From Rhizobium sp. L43 (GTDB taxonomy: Bacteria > Pseudomonadota > Alphaproteobacteria > Rhizobiales > Rhizobiaceae): 64,000 nucleotides of DNA. Positions 1 through 9,415 of the stretch are shown here, in pieces. The notes beneath the pieces are model-generated. The model was not told the DNA's origin and made no database searches. It was given only the letters and a program-made list of their open reading frames with translations. The translations under genes were made by a program, and so were the position numbers. Within the stretch, counting starts at the first letter, position 1, and each line of letters begins with the position of its first letter. The stretch spans positions 372,001 through 436,000 of the forward strand of contig NZ_NWSQ01000001.1 in the NCBI RefSeq assembly GCF_002531725.1. Reading direction: 5' to 3'.

Positions 1-2
1 TC

Positions 3-854
3 GAAGTCGTGGTCGGCCAAGGCGCCAAGCCCGGCGGCGGCGGCATGCTGCTCGGCCAGAAGATCTCCGACCGCGTCGCCAATATGCGCAATCTGCCGAA
101 GGGCATCGACCAGCGCTCGGCCTGCCGCCATCCTGACTGGACCGGTCCCGATGATCTGGAAATCAAGATCATGGAGCTGCGCGAGATCACCGATTGGGAA
201 AAACCGATCTACGTCAAGGTCGGTGGCGCGCGTCCATATTACGACACCGCTCTTGCGGTAAAGGCTGGCGCCGACGTCGTCGTGCTCGACGGCATGCAGG
301 GCGGCACGGCGGCGACGCAGGACGTCTTCATCGAGAATGTCGGCATGCCGACACTTGCCTGCATTCGTCCGGCCGTCCAGGCGCTGCAGGATCTCGGCAT
401 GCACCGCAAGGTGCAGCTGATCGTTTCCGGCGGCATCCGCTCGGGCGCCGACGTTGCCAAGGCGCTGGCGCTCGGCGCCGATGCGGTGGCGATCGGCACG
501 GCGGCGCTCGTCGCCATCGGCGACAACGACCCGCATTGGGAAGAGGAATATCAGAAGCTCGGCACCACGGCCGGCGCCTATGACGACTGGCATGAAGGCA
601 AGGATCCGGCCGGCATCACCACCCAGGATCCGGAGCTCGCAAAACGCCTCGACCCGGTTGCGGCCGGCCGCCGCCTCGCCAACTACCTCAAGGTCATGAC
701 GCTCGAGGCTCAGACGATCGCGCGTGCCTGCGGCAAGAACCACCTGCACAATCTCGAGCCGGAAGACCTGGTCGCACTGACGATCGAGGCATCGGCCATG
801 GCGCAGGTGCCGCTCGCCGGCACCAACTGGATTCCCGGCAAGGGAGGCTTCTGA
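3..854 (+). CDS. mgsC: N-methylglutamate synthase subunit C / GlxD-like FMN-binding glutamate synthase domain protein (5' partial)
   Basis: The reading frame is open from the window edge, so only the C-terminal ~283 residues are present. The sequence is the FMN-binding (beta/alpha)8 barrel of the glutamate synthase large-subunit family: GQGAKPGGGG near the left edge, ADVVVLDGMQGGTAATQ, and the phosphate-binding VSGGIRSGADVAKALALGADAV. In rhizobia this stand-alone domain is GlxD. In methylotrophs the same protein is MgsC, part of the three-subunit N-methylglutamate synthase that converts gamma-glutamylmethylamide to N-methylglutamate. The next genes (gmaS, purU, dmm, tmm) favour the methylamine role; that assignment is inference from context. 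The other subunits should lie just upstream of the window. Confidence 0.85.
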   Translation, partial: EVVVGQGAKPGGGGMLLGQKISDRVANMRNLPKGIDQRSACRHPDWTGPDDLEIKIMELREITDWEKPIYVKVGGARPYYDTALAVKAGADVVVLDGMQGGTAATQDVFIENVGMPTLACIRPAVQALQDLGMHRKVQLIVSGGIRSGADVAKALALGADAVAIGTAALVAIGDNDPHWEEEYQKLGTTAGAYDDWHEGKDPAGITTQDPELAKRLDPVAAGRRLANYLKVMTLEAQTIARACGKNHLHNLEPEDLVALTIEASAMAQVPLAGTNWIPGKGGF

Positions 855-861
855 TTTCTAC

Positions 862-884
862 CGGCCGGGCAAAAGTCCCGGCCG
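862..884 (+). other. Intercistronic stem-loop between mgsC and gmaS
   Basis: CGGCCGGG (862-869) pairs perfectly with CCCGGCCG (877-884) around a 7-nt A-rich loop. No T-run follows, so it is more likely an mRNA-stabilising or processing hairpin than a full terminator. The gmaS ribosome site (AAAGGGGAACGAG) lies downstream. Confidence 0.5.
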
Positions 885-934
885 TCTCATATCCATAACC
901 TAAGTGTCTCCAAGAAATCCAAAGGGGAACGAGA

Positions 935-2242
935 ATGACACTGGACCTTGCTGCTTTTGCCAGAGACAAAGGCATCAAATATTTCATGATCAGCTACACG
1001 GACCTGTTCGGCGGTCAACGCGCCAAACTGGTCCCGGCTGAAGCCATTGCCGACATGCAGAAGGATGGCGCCGGTTTCGCGGGCTTCGCGACCTGGCTCG
1101 ATCTGACGCCGGCCCATCCCGACCTGTTTGCGGTTCCCGATGCTTCCTCCGTCATCCAGCTCCCATGGAAGAAGGACGTCGCCTGGGTTGCCGCCGACTG
1201 CGTCATGGACGATCAGCCGGTCGAACAGGCACCGCGCGTGCTGCTGAAAAGACTGGTCGCCGAAGCTGCGAAAGAAGGGCTCCGGGTAAAAACCGGCGTC
1301 GAGCCCGAGTTCTTTCTCATCTCATCCGACGGCTCGGTGATTTCAGATCAGTTCGATACCGCCGAGAAGCCTTGCTACGATCAGCAGGCGGTGATGCGCC
1401 GCTACGATGTCATCGCCGAGATTTGCGATTACATGCTCGAGCTCGGCTGGAAGCCCTATCAGAACGACCACGAGGACGCGAACGGCCAGTTCGAGATGAA
1501 CTGGGAATATGACGACGCGCTCCAGACGGCGGACAAGCACTCCTTCTTCAAGTTCATGGTCAAGTCGGTCGCCGAAAAGCACGGCCTTCGCGCCACCTTC
1601 ATGCCGAAGCCGTTCAAGGGCCTGACCGGAAACGGCTGCCATGCCCACATCTCGGTCTGGGACGTCGACGGCAAGGTCAACGCCTTCGCCGACAAGGAAA
1701 TGGCCTTCGGGCTCTCCGCCCAGGGTAAAACCTTCCTCGGCGGCATCATGAAACATGCCTCCGCATTGGCCGCGATCACCAATCCGACGGTCAATTCCTA
1801 CAAGCGCATCAACGCACCGCGCACCACATCGGGCGCTACCTGGTCGCCGAACACCGTCACCTGGACGGGCAACAACCGCACCCACATGGTGCGCGTGCCG
1901 GGGCCGGGACGTTTCGAGCTGCGCCTGCCGGATGGTGCGGTCAACCCGTACCTCTTACAGGCGATCATTATCGCCGCCGGCCTCGACGGTATCCGCAGCC
2001 AGGCAGACCCCGGCCCGCACTACGATATCGACATGTATGCCGAGGGGCATCTGGTGAAGGACGCGCCGCGCCTGCCGCTCAACCTGCTCGATGCGCTGCG
2101 CGCCTATGATGCCGACGAGGGCCTGAAGGCGGCGATCGGGGCCGAGTTTTCGGCCGCCTATCTCAAGCTCAAGCATCGGGAATGGAATGCATACTGCTCG
2201 CATTTCACCCAGTGGGAACGCGACAGCACGCTCGACATCTGA
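935..2242 (+). CDS. gmaS: Type III glutamine-synthetase-like gamma-glutamylmethylamide synthetase (GmaS/GlnT)
   Basis: The protein has 435 residues and the glutamine synthetase fold. The N-terminal beta-grasp region contains YFMISYTDLFGGQRAKLVP. The catalytic domain carries GVEPEFFLI (metal-binding glutamate), NDHEDANGQFEMNW, GNGCHAHISVWD, and NSYKRINAPRTTSGATWSPN with the ATP-binding R-region RFELRLPDGAVNPYL. Rhizobial homologues were named glnT (GSIII). Methylotroph homologues are GmaS, which ligate methylamine to glutamate with ATP. The flanking methylamine genes favour the GmaS activity, though sequence alone cannot exclude ammonia as substrate. AAAGGGG lies 6 nt before the ATG. It is cytoplasmic and co-directional with mgsC and purU. 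Confidence 0.88.
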   Translation: MTLDLAAFARDKGIKYFMISYTDLFGGQRAKLVPAEAIADMQKDGAGFAGFATWLDLTPAHPDLFAVPDASSVIQLPWKKDVAWVAADCVMDDQPVEQAPRVLLKRLVAEAAKEGLRVKTGVEPEFFLISSDGSVISDQFDTAEKPCYDQQAVMRRYDVIAEICDYMLELGWKPYQNDHEDANGQFEMNWEYDDALQTADKHSFFKFMVKSVAEKHGLRATFMPKPFKGLTGNGCHAHISVWDVDGKVNAFADKEMAFGLSAQGKTFLGGIMKHASALAAITNPTVNSYKRINAPRTTSGATWSPNTVTWTGNNRTHMVRVPGPGRFELRLPDGAVNPYLLQAIIIAAGLDGIRSQADPGPHYDIDMYAEGHLVKDAPRLPLNLLDALRAYDADEGLKAAIGAEFSAAYLKLKHREWNAYCSHFTQWERDSTLDI

Positions 2243-2270
2243 GAAGCGGGCAGACATCTGCAGTGACATG

Positions 2271-2301
2271 CTGGTCACGCCGACAGTTCCGGCGTGACCA
2301 G
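2271..2301 (+). other. Perfect 12-bp stem-loop between gmaS and purU
   Basis: CTGGTCACGCCG (2271-2282) and CGGCGTGACCAG (2290-2301) form a perfect 12-bp stem with a 7-nt loop. No T-tract follows. Candidate attenuator, processing site or 3'-end protector dividing gmaS from purU expression. Confidence 0.6.
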
Positions 2302-2337
2302 GCCCTCTGCGCTTGAAACGGCGAAGGAAGAGACAGC

Positions 2338-3222
2338 ATGAAGAACGTCGTACTCACCGTATCCTGCACATCGACGCGCGGCATCGTGGCGGCGATTTCG
2401 AGCTATCTGGCCAAGAAGGGCTGCAACATCATCGACTCCAGCCAGTTCGACGATCTCGATACCGGCAAGTTCTTCATGCGCGTCAGCTTCATTTCCGAAG
2501 AGGGACTTTCCGGCACCGAGATCGGCGCCGATTTTGCAGCCGTCGCCGCGCCCTTCGAAATGGAATACGAATTCCACGACAGCGAGAAGCGCATAAAGGT
2601 GCTGCTGATGGTGTCGCGCTTCGGCCATTGTCTCAACGACCTGCTCTACCGCTGGAAGATCGGCGCCCTGCCGATCGACATCGTCGGCGTCGTCTCCAAC
2701 CATTTCGACTACCAGAAGGTCGTGGTCAACCACGACATCCCCTTCCACCATATTCCGGTCACCAAGGCCAACAAGGTGCAGGCCGAGGCCCGGATCATGG
2801 AAGTGGCCGAGCAAACCGGCACCGAGCTGATCGTGCTCGCCCGCTACATGCAGATCCTGTCGGACGAGATGTGCCAGAAGATGTCGGGCAAGATCATCAA
2901 CATCCACCACTCCTTCCTGCCGAGCTTCAAGGGCGCTAATCCCTACAAGCAGGCCTATGGCCGCGGCGTCAAGCTGATCGGGGCAACCGCGCATTACGTC
3001 ACCGCCGATCTCGACGAGGGCCCGATCATCGAGCAGGACACGGCACGCATCACCCATGCGCAGTCGCCCGACGACTATGTCTCGATCGGCCGCGATGTCG
3101 AAAGCCAGGTCCTGGCGCGCGCCATCCACGCCCATATCCACCACCGCACCTTCATCAACGGCAACCGCACCGTCGTCTTCCCGGCCAGCCCTGGCAGCTA
3201 CGCTTCCGAACGCATGGGGTAA
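2338..3222 (+). CDS. purU: Formyltetrahydrofolate deformylase PurU
   Basis: Hydrolyses 10-formyl-THF to formate and THF. The 294 residues match the family. An N-terminal ACT domain (about 1-85, starting MKNVVLTVSCTSTRGIVAAI) precedes a formyltransferase fold with the catalytic Asn-His-Asp set in NIHHSFLPSFKGANPY, GATAHYVTADLDEGPII. The start has AAGGAAGAG 4 nt upstream. Here it most plausibly regenerates free THF after the GcvT-type demethylases load formaldehyde onto THF, rather than serving purine synthesis. PurU next to tmm/dmm/gmaS is a recurring arrangement in methylated-amine degraders. Confidence 0.93.
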   Translation: MKNVVLTVSCTSTRGIVAAISSYLAKKGCNIIDSSQFDDLDTGKFFMRVSFISEEGLSGTEIGADFAAVAAPFEMEYEFHDSEKRIKVLLMVSRFGHCLNDLLYRWKIGALPIDIVGVVSNHFDYQKVVVNHDIPFHHIPVTKANKVQAEARIMEVAEQTGTELIVLARYMQILSDEMCQKMSGKIINIHHSFLPSFKGANPYKQAYGRGVKLIGATAHYVTADLDEGPIIEQDTARITHAQSPDDYVSIGRDVESQVLARAIHAHIHHRTFINGNRTVVFPASPGSYASERMG

Positions 3223-3284
3223 GAGGGTCGTCGGCGGCAGGCCAGATGCTACAGAAGTTTTGGGGAAATGCATGCCGGATGGGC

Positions 3285-3312
3285 TTGCCACGACGCGAAA
3301 GACTTATATAGT
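3285..3312 (+). promoter_or_regulatory. Putative promoter of the dmmDABC-tmm genes
   Basis: TTGCCA (3285-3290), a 16-nt spacer and TATAGT (3307-3312) lie 43 nt before the dmmD ATG. The -10 is embedded in GACTTATATAGTC, a short imperfect palindrome that could be an operator. Read by eye only. Confidence 0.45.
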
Positions 3313-3354
3313 CAAGAAATAAATATTCCGTACAGGAAACAAGAGGGAACGAAA

Positions 3355-4488
3355 ATGGCTCTATCATGGCGTTTCTCCACCTTAGCGGATCGGCACCGCG
3401 CTCTTGGCTCGAAGCTCGAGGACTGGAGCGGCATGGGGACCGCCTGGACCTATGACAAGGACATGTCGGAAGAGCATGTCGCCGTCCGCACCAAGGCCGG
3501 CATCATGGACGTCTCCGGCCTGAAGAAGGTGCACCTGGTCGGCCCGCACGCCATCGCCGTGCTCGATTACATCACCACCCGCGACCTGACGAAGATCTAT
3601 CCCGGCCGCTCGGTCTATGCGACCATGCTGAACGAGCGCGGCCATTTCACCGACGACTGCATCGTCTATCGCACCGGCCCGAATTCCTGGATGCTGGTGC
3701 ATGGCTCGGGCTCCGGCCACGAGGAGGTCGTCAGGCAGGCCGCCGGCCGCAATTGCGCCGTGCTCTTCGACGACGACCTGCACGACCTATCGCTGCAGGG
3801 CCCGCTCGCGGTCGACTATCTCGCCAAATATGTGCCCGGCATCCGCGATCTCAAATATTTCCATCACATGCAGACGACACTGTTCGGCGCGCCGGTGATG
3901 ATCTCGCGCACCGGCTATACCGGCGAACGCGGCTACGAGATCTTCGTGCGCGGCCAGGACGCCGTCATGGTCTGGGACCGGATCGTCGAGGAGGGCAAGG
4001 AGATGGGCATCATTCCCTGCTGCTTCTCGGTTCTCGACATGCTGCGCGTCGAAAGCTACCTGCTGTTCTACCCCTACGACAATTCGCAGATGTATCCGTT
4101 CGCCGACCAGCCGCCCGGCGACAGTCTCTGGGAACTCGGCCTCGACTTCACCGTCAGCCCCGGCAAGACGGGTTTCCGTGGCGCCGAGGAACATGCCCGC
4201 CTCAAGGGCAAGGAGCGCTTCAAGATCTTCGGCATGCTGATCGATGCCGACGGGCCGGCCGATCTCGGCGACGAGGTCTTTGCCGACGGCAAGAAAGTCG
4301 GCGTCATCACCTGCCCGAGCTATTCGTCGCTGACGAAGAAATCCATGGCGATCGCCCGTCTCGATGTTGACAAGGCAGTGCATGGGACGAAACTCGACGT
4401 CCGCGGCAAGACCGTCGAGGCAGGCGCCACCGCCCACACGCTTCCCTTCGACGATCCGGAGAAGAAGAAGAGGACTGCCTTGGGTTAA
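3355..4488 (+). CDS. dmmD: DmmD: GcvT-like THF-binding subunit of dimethylamine monooxygenase
   Basis: A 377-residue aminomethyltransferase (GcvT/T-protein) family member with SRTGYTGERGYEIF and the GIMDVSGLKKVHLVGPHA N-terminal motif. It is not next to gcvH or gcvP, and directly precedes the DmmA-B-C subunits. In the haem-dependent oxidative N-demethylase this subunit accepts the nascent methylene/formaldehyde unit on tetrahydrofolate. The ATG at 3355 follows AAGAGGGAACGAAA; an upstream in-frame extension to 3268 has no ribosome site. The 11-nt gap to dmmA implies co-transcription. The second GcvT module of the pathway is the C-terminal half of tdm. Confidence 0.82.
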   Translation: MALSWRFSTLADRHRALGSKLEDWSGMGTAWTYDKDMSEEHVAVRTKAGIMDVSGLKKVHLVGPHAIAVLDYITTRDLTKIYPGRSVYATMLNERGHFTDDCIVYRTGPNSWMLVHGSGSGHEEVVRQAAGRNCAVLFDDDLHDLSLQGPLAVDYLAKYVPGIRDLKYFHHMQTTLFGAPVMISRTGYTGERGYEIFVRGQDAVMVWDRIVEEGKEMGIIPCCFSVLDMLRVESYLLFYPYDNSQMYPFADQPPGDSLWELGLDFTVSPGKTGFRGAEEHARLKGKERFKIFGMLIDADGPADLGDEVFADGKKVGVITCPSYSSLTKKSMAIARLDVDKAVHGTKLDVRGKTVEAGATAHTLPFDDPEKKKRTALG

Positions 4489-4499
4489 GGAGCACGCGA

Positions 4500-5105
4500 A
4501 TGCTCGTTGCAGGCATCAAGAGCCGACCAGTCTACACGGGCCTGACCATCCAGCCCAACGCCCGGCGGCACATTTTCGCGCTCGAAGGGGAGGGTGCCAG
4601 GGCTCTGCTCGATCAGCAGCCGGCGCTTGACGAAACAGCTCTTTCCCGCAGCGAGATCCTCTATGTCGCCCGCGGCTCGCAAGGATCTGGCCTGGACGAG
4701 ACGCTGCGCCGCCTCGGCGCCGACATGTTCTTCACGGCGCCGACGATCGCAACGCTGCTCTTCCGATTGAAGGGTTCGCTTGCCACCGCCCATATGGGCA
4801 CGCGGCTTTATCTTTCGGGCACGGAAGGCTTCATCGGCCAGGCAATGCTCGTGGCGCTCGATTACGGCATGGACCATGCCTCCGTCATCACCGAGCATCG
4901 CGGCTCGCTGGCCCGGCGCGTGCAATGCGTCCATTGCAAGGGCATCACCGACGACGTCACCACCAGCCCGTTTGCCTGCAGCCATTGCGGGCTGCCGCTT
5001 CTGGTGCGCGACCATTATTCGCGCCGGCTCGCCGCCTTCCAGGGCGTCAATATCGATGCGGAAGAACCGGGCAGCGCGCCTGATCCGGAGGAGTTGTTCC
5101 TTTGA
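4500..5105 (+). CDS. dmmA: DmmA: small zinc-ribbon subunit of dimethylamine monooxygenase
   Basis: A 201-residue protein ending in a zinc-ribbon-like CxxC...CxxC pair (VQCVHCKG, then FACSHCGLPL). This is typical of the DmmA (HODM gamma) family, which occurs only beside the DmmB, C and D subunits. The N-terminal two-thirds (about 1-130) resembles a Rossmann-like domain without a recognisable active site. Its last codons overlap the dmmB start. The exact role in the complex is not evident from sequence; the family name rests on context plus the zinc ribbon. Confidence 0.8.
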   Translation: MLVAGIKSRPVYTGLTIQPNARRHIFALEGEGARALLDQQPALDETALSRSEILYVARGSQGSGLDETLRRLGADMFFTAPTIATLLFRLKGSLATAHMGTRLYLSGTEGFIGQAMLVALDYGMDHASVITEHRGSLARRVQCVHCKGITDDVTTSPFACSHCGLPLLVRDHYSRRLAAFQGVNIDAEEPGSAPDPEELFL

Positions 5106-6067
5106 GCGGTGGCACTGAAATTCCTGTCCGCGTGGCGCGGATCACCCCGATCGCCGAGCGCGTCAAGCGCTTTCGTTTCGAGCGCCTTGACGGCAAGCCG
5201 ATGCCTTATTTCTCCGGCGGAGCCCACGTCATCGTTTTGATGAACGATGGCGGCCATATGCGCCGCAATGCCTATTCGCTGATGTCGCCGCCGCATGATT
5301 GCGCAGCTTATGAAATCAGCGTGCTACACGTCGAGGATTCACGCGGCGGCTCCACCTTCATGCATGAGAAAGTCCGCGAAGGCGACGAGCTGAAGGTCAG
5401 CTATCCCGTCAACCTCTTCCAGCCGGACTGGCGCGGGCGCAAGCATCTTCTGATCGCCGGCGGCATCGGCATCACTCCCTTCATTGCGATGATGGAGCAG
5501 TTTTCCCGCGAGGGCGCCAATTTCGAACTGCATTATGCCATCCGCACGCGCGACCGCGGCGCCTATTGGCGGGAACTCCAGGAGCGCTATGGTCCGCATC
5601 GGATTAAGATCCATTGCGATGCCGAAGGCGGCGCCATCCCGCTGACGCGCCTGCTCGATAGCCAGCCGCTCGGCACGCATCTCTATGTCTGCGGCCCCTC
5701 CGGCATGATCGACGGCGTGCTGAAAAGCGGTCTCAACGCCGGCTGGCCGGAGCAGAACCTGCATTCGGAACGGTTCCTGTCGTCGCTGCCGGGCAAACCC
5801 TTCGCGATCGAACTCCTGCGATCCGGCAAGACCGTGAAGGTCGGCCATCACGAAAGCATGCTGGAAGCGATCGAGGCGGCGGGCGTCGACGCGCCCTTCC
5901 TCTGTCGCGGCGGCGCCTGCGGTCAATGCGAAACCGCAGTCGTCACCTGCGACGGCAAGCTGCTGCACCATGACGTCTATCTGACGAGCGAAGAAAAAGC
6001 ATCCGGGCGCAAGGTGATGATCTGTGTTTCCCGCTTCGAGGGAAACACGCTGCATCTTGATCTCTAG
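5102..6067 (+). CDS. dmmB: DmmB: ferredoxin-NAD(P)H reductase subunit of dimethylamine monooxygenase
   Basis: A 321-residue PDR/VanB-type reductase. Residues ~1-100 form the flavin-binding barrel (RRNAYSLMSPP), ~105-215 the NAD(P)H domain (LLIAGGIGITPFIAMM, YVCGPSGMIDGV). Residues ~235-320 are a plant-type [2Fe-2S] ferredoxin with FLCRGGACGQCETAVV and a distal cysteine in MICVSRF. It passes electrons from NAD(P)H to the haem subunit DmmC. The likely start is TTG at 5102, overlapping the dmmA stop as TTGA, with GGAGGAG about 9 nt upstream; this suggests translational coupling. Confidence 0.86.
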   Translation: MSGGTEIPVRVARITPIAERVKRFRFERLDGKPMPYFSGGAHVIVLMNDGGHMRRNAYSLMSPPHDCAAYEISVLHVEDSRGGSTFMHEKVREGDELKVSYPVNLFQPDWRGRKHLLIAGGIGITPFIAMMEQFSREGANFELHYAIRTRDRGAYWRELQERYGPHRIKIHCDAEGGAIPLTRLLDSQPLGTHLYVCGPSGMIDGVLKSGLNAGWPEQNLHSERFLSSLPGKPFAIELLRSGKTVKVGHHESMLEAIEAAGVDAPFLCRGGACGQCETAVVTCDGKLLHHDVYLTSEEKASGRKVMICVSRFEGNTLHLDL

Positions 6068-6101
6068 CGGCATCTGACACGGCGGAACAAGGAGACCGAA
6101 C

Positions 6102-7142
6102 ATGGCAATCGCCTTCAAGCAGGAAACCTTCCGGAACGACTTCAGCTACCGCAACAGCCCCGAAAACATCCGGCGTTTCCCGTTTCCCTTCGACCGCGAC
6201 GAATACATGTATTCGGTCAATATGGAGCCGCATGTGCACGGCCGGGCGGGAACCGTCTACGAAAGCCTGATCGACGTCGACGAGCATTATGTCGCCGAGA
6301 TGCACGACCGGGCGCTGGTGCTGAAGGAGGATCCGCTGCGCTACCAGGCGCTGCCGCACATGATGAGCGCGCAGTGGGACACGCTCGAACTATTGATGGA
6401 ACAGCAGGCGGCAGGATACCCCGACCATTTCACGCTGATCCGCAACGGCGACCAGTGGCGCTGGATCAATCGGCCGCTCGGCATCGACGACAGCTTCACC
6501 TTCGGCGATGCCTCGACACTGCCCTGTGAGCCATTCGAATATATCACCCGCCAGGCCCAGGGCGATTTCTGCATCGTCGACCAGCGCGACGGCAATCTCT
6601 GGATGGATGCCGGCATGGTGACGACGCAGGCCGACTGGTCGCTCGATTTCGACATCGGCATGAACTTCATGGAATGGCACGGGCCGGTGCCGCTCGCCCA
6701 TCAGATCGGCGTCTTCGACCGGGCTTTGAAATTCCTCCTGAACCTGCAGCAGGGCAAGCCGACACGGCGCTTCAACTGGACGATGACAATCAATCCGCGG
6801 CTCGACACCAGCCCGGAGAATTATCACAAATGGGGTCCCGACCGCACGACGGTGACGCCCGACAATGTCGGCGAGAAGGTGCATCTGCGCGTCGAGCTGC
6901 AAAGCCTCTGGCGCCTGCCGCGCTCCAACGCCATCCTCTTCGTCATCCGCTGCTACCTGATGAACATGGAAGAGCTCGTCACCGTGCCGAAATGGGCGCG
7001 GCGCTTCCCGCGCGTGCTGAAGACGCTGCCGCCGGAGCTGATCGACTACAAGGGGCTCACCCGTTTTCGCGAGACGACGATCGACTGGCTTTCCAAATAT
7101 GACGACGGGGCGCCGACCAGCCCCGGCATCTATCCCGACTGA
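6102..7142 (+). CDS. dmmC: DmmC: haem-dependent oxidative N-demethylase alpha subunit (DUF3445)
   Basis: A 346-residue DUF3445 protein, the catalytic PAS-fold haem subunit of dimethylamine monooxygenase. It oxidatively demethylates dimethylamine to methylamine and formaldehyde. Family-typical segments are [15 protein letters not shown] near the N-terminus, the [20 protein letters not shown] stretch, and [25 protein letters not shown] sequence toward the C-terminus ([18 protein letters not shown]). AAGGAGA precedes the ATG by 7 nt. It follows dmmB by 34 nt, consistent with one operon dmmD-A-B-C. The haem ligand cannot be assigned by eye. Confidence 0.85.
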   Translation: MAIAFKQETFRNDFSYRNSPENIRRFPFPFDRDEYMYSVNMEPHVHGRAGTVYESLIDVDEHYVAEMHDRALVLKEDPLRYQALPHMMSAQWDTLELLMEQQAAGYPDHFTLIRNGDQWRWINRPLGIDDSFTFGDASTLPCEPFEYITRQAQGDFCIVDQRDGNLWMDAGMVTTQADWSLDFDIGMNFMEWHGPVPLAHQIGVFDRALKFLLNLQQGKPTRRFNWTMTINPRLDTSPENYHKWGPDRTTVTPDNVGEKVHLRVELQSLWRLPRSNAILFVIRCYLMNMEELVTVPKWARRFPRVLKTLPPELIDYKGLTRFRETTIDWLSKYDDGAPTSPGIYPD

Positions 7143-7225
7143 CGCGCAGCGATGCGCACCAGAGCCGCGCGTCTTCGCAGGCGCGCGATCCAGGCAATGC
7201 GATATCATCAAGAGGGGAATGCTTC

Positions 7226-8563
7226 ATGACAAGAGTTGCCGTCATCGGTGCCGGTCCTTCCGGGCTGGCGCAGCTGCGCGCCTTTCAATCGGCCGCCCAG
7301 AAGGGCGCCGAAATCCCGGAGATCGTCTGCTTCGAAAAGCAGTCCGACTGGGGCGGGCTTTGGAACTATACCTGGCGCACCGGGCTCGACGAATATGGCG
7401 AGCCGGTCCATGGCAGCATGTATCGTTACCTCTGGTCGAACGGCCCGAAGGAATGCCTCGAATTCGCCGACTATTCCTTCGAGGAGCATTTCGGCAAGCC
7501 GATCGCCTCCTATCCGCCGCGCGCCGTGCTCTGGGATTATATCAAGGGCCGCGTCGAGAAGGCCAATGTCCGCCACTGGGTGCGCTTCAGCACGCCGGTG
7601 CGCATGGTCCGCTTCGACGAGCAGACGAAGAAATTCACGGTAACGGCGCATAACCGGGTCGAGGACCGGATGTATGACGAAGAGTTCGACTATGTGGTCG
7701 TGGCATCAGGTCACTTCTCGACGCCGAATGTGCCTTACTTCGAGGGCGTGAAGACGTTCAACGGCCGCGTGTTGCACGCCCATGATTTCCGCGACGCGCT
7801 GGAGTTCAAGGGCAAGGACATCCTGCTCGTCGGCCGCAGCTATTCGGCCGAGGACATCGGCTCGCAATGCTGGAAATACGGCGCAAAATCGGTGACGACG
7901 AGCTATCGCTCGAAGCCGATGGGCTTCAAATGGCCGGAGAATTTCGAGGAGCGGCCACTGCTGACGAAGCTCGAAAACCGGACGGCGCATTTCCTCGACG
8001 GCTCGACCAAGGAGGTCGATGCCCTGATCCTCTGCACCGGCTACCAGCACCATTTTCCCTTCCTGCCGGACGAGCTCAGGCTGAAGACCGCCAACCGCCT
8101 CTGGGCCGACAGCCTCTACAAGGGGGTGATCTTCGACAGGAACCCGCAGCTTTTCTATATCGGCATGCAGGACCAGTTCTACACCTTCAACATGTTCGAC
8201 GTGCAGGCCTGGTGGGCGCGCGACGTGATGATGGGCCGCATCGCCCTACCGCCGGAAGAGGAGCTGAAGGCCAATTTCGACATGTGGCGCGCCCGCGAGG
8301 AAACGCTCGAGGATGCCGAGCAGATGATCTGGTATCAGGGCGACTATGTGAAGGAGCTGCTTGCTGAAACCGACTATCCCTCCTTCGACATCGAGGGCAC
8401 CAACCGGACCTTCATGGAATGGGAGCATCACAAGGCCCACAATATCATGGGCTTCCGCGACCATGCCTACCGGTCGCTGATGACCGGCAACATGTCGCCG
8501 ACGCATCACACGCCCTGGGTCGAGGCGCTCGATGATTCCATGGAGGAATATCTGCGCAACTGA
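7226..8563 (+). CDS. tmm: Trimethylamine monooxygenase Tmm (flavin-containing monooxygenase)
   Basis: A 445-residue bacterial FMO, the length of characterised Tmm enzymes. It has the FAD site GAGPSG (residues 8-13), [14 protein letters not shown], an FMO fingerprint F-x-G-x3-H-x3-F variant ([11 protein letters not shown]), the NADPH-site GRSYSAED, and [11 protein letters not shown] in place of FATGY. It oxidises trimethylamine to TMAO with NADPH and O2, and family members may also act on other amines or sulfides. AGAGGGGA lies 7 nt upstream of the ATG. The 83-nt gap from dmmC contains a GC-rich palindrome (7166-7187), perhaps an eroded repeat. Confidence 0.88.
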   Translation: MTRVAVIGAGPSGLAQLRAFQSAAQKGAEIPEIVCFEKQSDWGGLWNYTWRTGLDEYGEPVHGSMYRYLWSNGPKECLEFADYSFEEHFGKPIASYPPRAVLWDYIKGRVEKANVRHWVRFSTPVRMVRFDEQTKKFTVTAHNRVEDRMYDEEFDYVVVASGHFSTPNVPYFEGVKTFNGRVLHAHDFRDALEFKGKDILLVGRSYSAEDIGSQCWKYGAKSVTTSYRSKPMGFKWPENFEERPLLTKLENRTAHFLDGSTKEVDALILCTGYQHHFPFLPDELRLKTANRLWADSLYKGVIFDRNPQLFYIGMQDQFYTFNMFDVQAWWARDVMMGRIALPPEEELKANFDMWRAREETLEDAEQMIWYQGDYVKELLAETDYPSFDIEGTNRTFMEWEHHKAHNIMGFRDHAYRSLMTGNMSPTHHTPWVEALDDSMEEYLRN

Positions 8564-8661
8564 CGAGGCGGGCCTGGCCGGAGGAGGGGGTTCGTGCGCG
8601 CTCTTCCGGCGCCTCTTTGAATGAGACGGCATAAATCCATCTGCAACTCTTCTCTTCGGAT

Positions 8662-9273
8662 GTGGCCTTCATGGATTTTCAAACGAGCATTCTCGGGCGC
8701 ATGAACGGTTTTCTCTACCGCTGCCGCGCCGACGAAAATTACACCATGCTTGAGATGACCGACGGCATCGAGCGCATCTTCGGTTATCCCGCCGACGAGA
8801 TCATCGGCAACCGCACCCGCACCTTCACCTCGATCATGTACGAGGAAGACGTGCCTCTGATGGACGAGATCGTCGGACGGGCGCTGGAGAAACGCACGGA
8901 CTGGACGATGGAATACCGCATCCGCCACACCATGGGTCATCTGATCTGGGTCACCGAGACCGGCGGCGGCATCTGGGACGAGAAGGGCGAGCTTCTCTAT
9001 CTCGAAGGCAGCATCATAAACATCGAATCACTCTATCAGCGAATCGATGACCAGACTGCCGACATGCGCGTCACCGCTTCGAAGACCAATGAGATCCTGC
9101 AATCGCTGCGCTACCTGAAGCTGCTCGCCGTCAATGCCGGCATCGAGGCTGCCCGCGCCGGCACGGCCGGATCGGGCTTTGCCGTGCTGGCCGCCGAGAT
9201 GCGCACGCTCGCCAACTCCTCCGAGGAGGCCGCGCGCGCCATTTCCAACGCACAACGCAAGGCGGAAGGCTGA
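8662..9273 (+). CDS. PAS-domain protein with truncated chemoreceptor signalling tip
   Basis: 203 residues. Residues ~10-125 form a PAS/PAC sensor (GIERIFGYPADEIIGNRT, then YRIRHTMGHLIWVTE). Residues ~140-200 carry the methyl-accepting hairpin tip, KLLAVNAGIEAARAGTAGSG followed by FAVLAAEMRTLA, and then the protein ends. There is no transmembrane segment, HAMP domain or full-length methylation helix, so it is a minimal soluble receptor-like protein. The start is uncertain: GTG 8662 or ATG 8671 (in frame), neither with a strong ribosome site. It stands alone between tmm and minC. It could bind a CheW/CheA array or a diguanylate-type partner; function unknown. Confidence 0.75.
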   Translation: MAFMDFQTSILGRMNGFLYRCRADENYTMLEMTDGIERIFGYPADEIIGNRTRTFTSIMYEEDVPLMDEIVGRALEKRTDWTMEYRIRHTMGHLIWVTETGGGIWDEKGELLYLEGSIINIESLYQRIDDQTADMRVTASKTNEILQSLRYLKLLAVNAGIEAARAGTAGSGFAVLAAEMRTLANSSEEAARAISNAQRKAEG

Positions 9274-9415
9274 GCGTTAACCAGCGCAGAGGCGGATTTG
9301 CGGCCCAAGCGGAAAGCCGAATTATTAACCGCGTGGTGCGCTGTGGAATATCAAGCCTTTCCAATAAGTTGCGGCAATCCTGAACTTGCGGAATCTCATG
9401 TCGTTACGGGTAATA

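Noticed and set aside
2275..3291. Minus-strand open frame opposite purU (338 codons)
   Set aside because: PurU catalytic motifs fix the coding strand; the shadow frame is compositional.
8580..8625. Terminator hairpin after tmm
   Set aside because: GGCCGGAGGAGGGGG / CTCTTCCGGC pairing is weak and broken, with no T-run; not strong enough to list.
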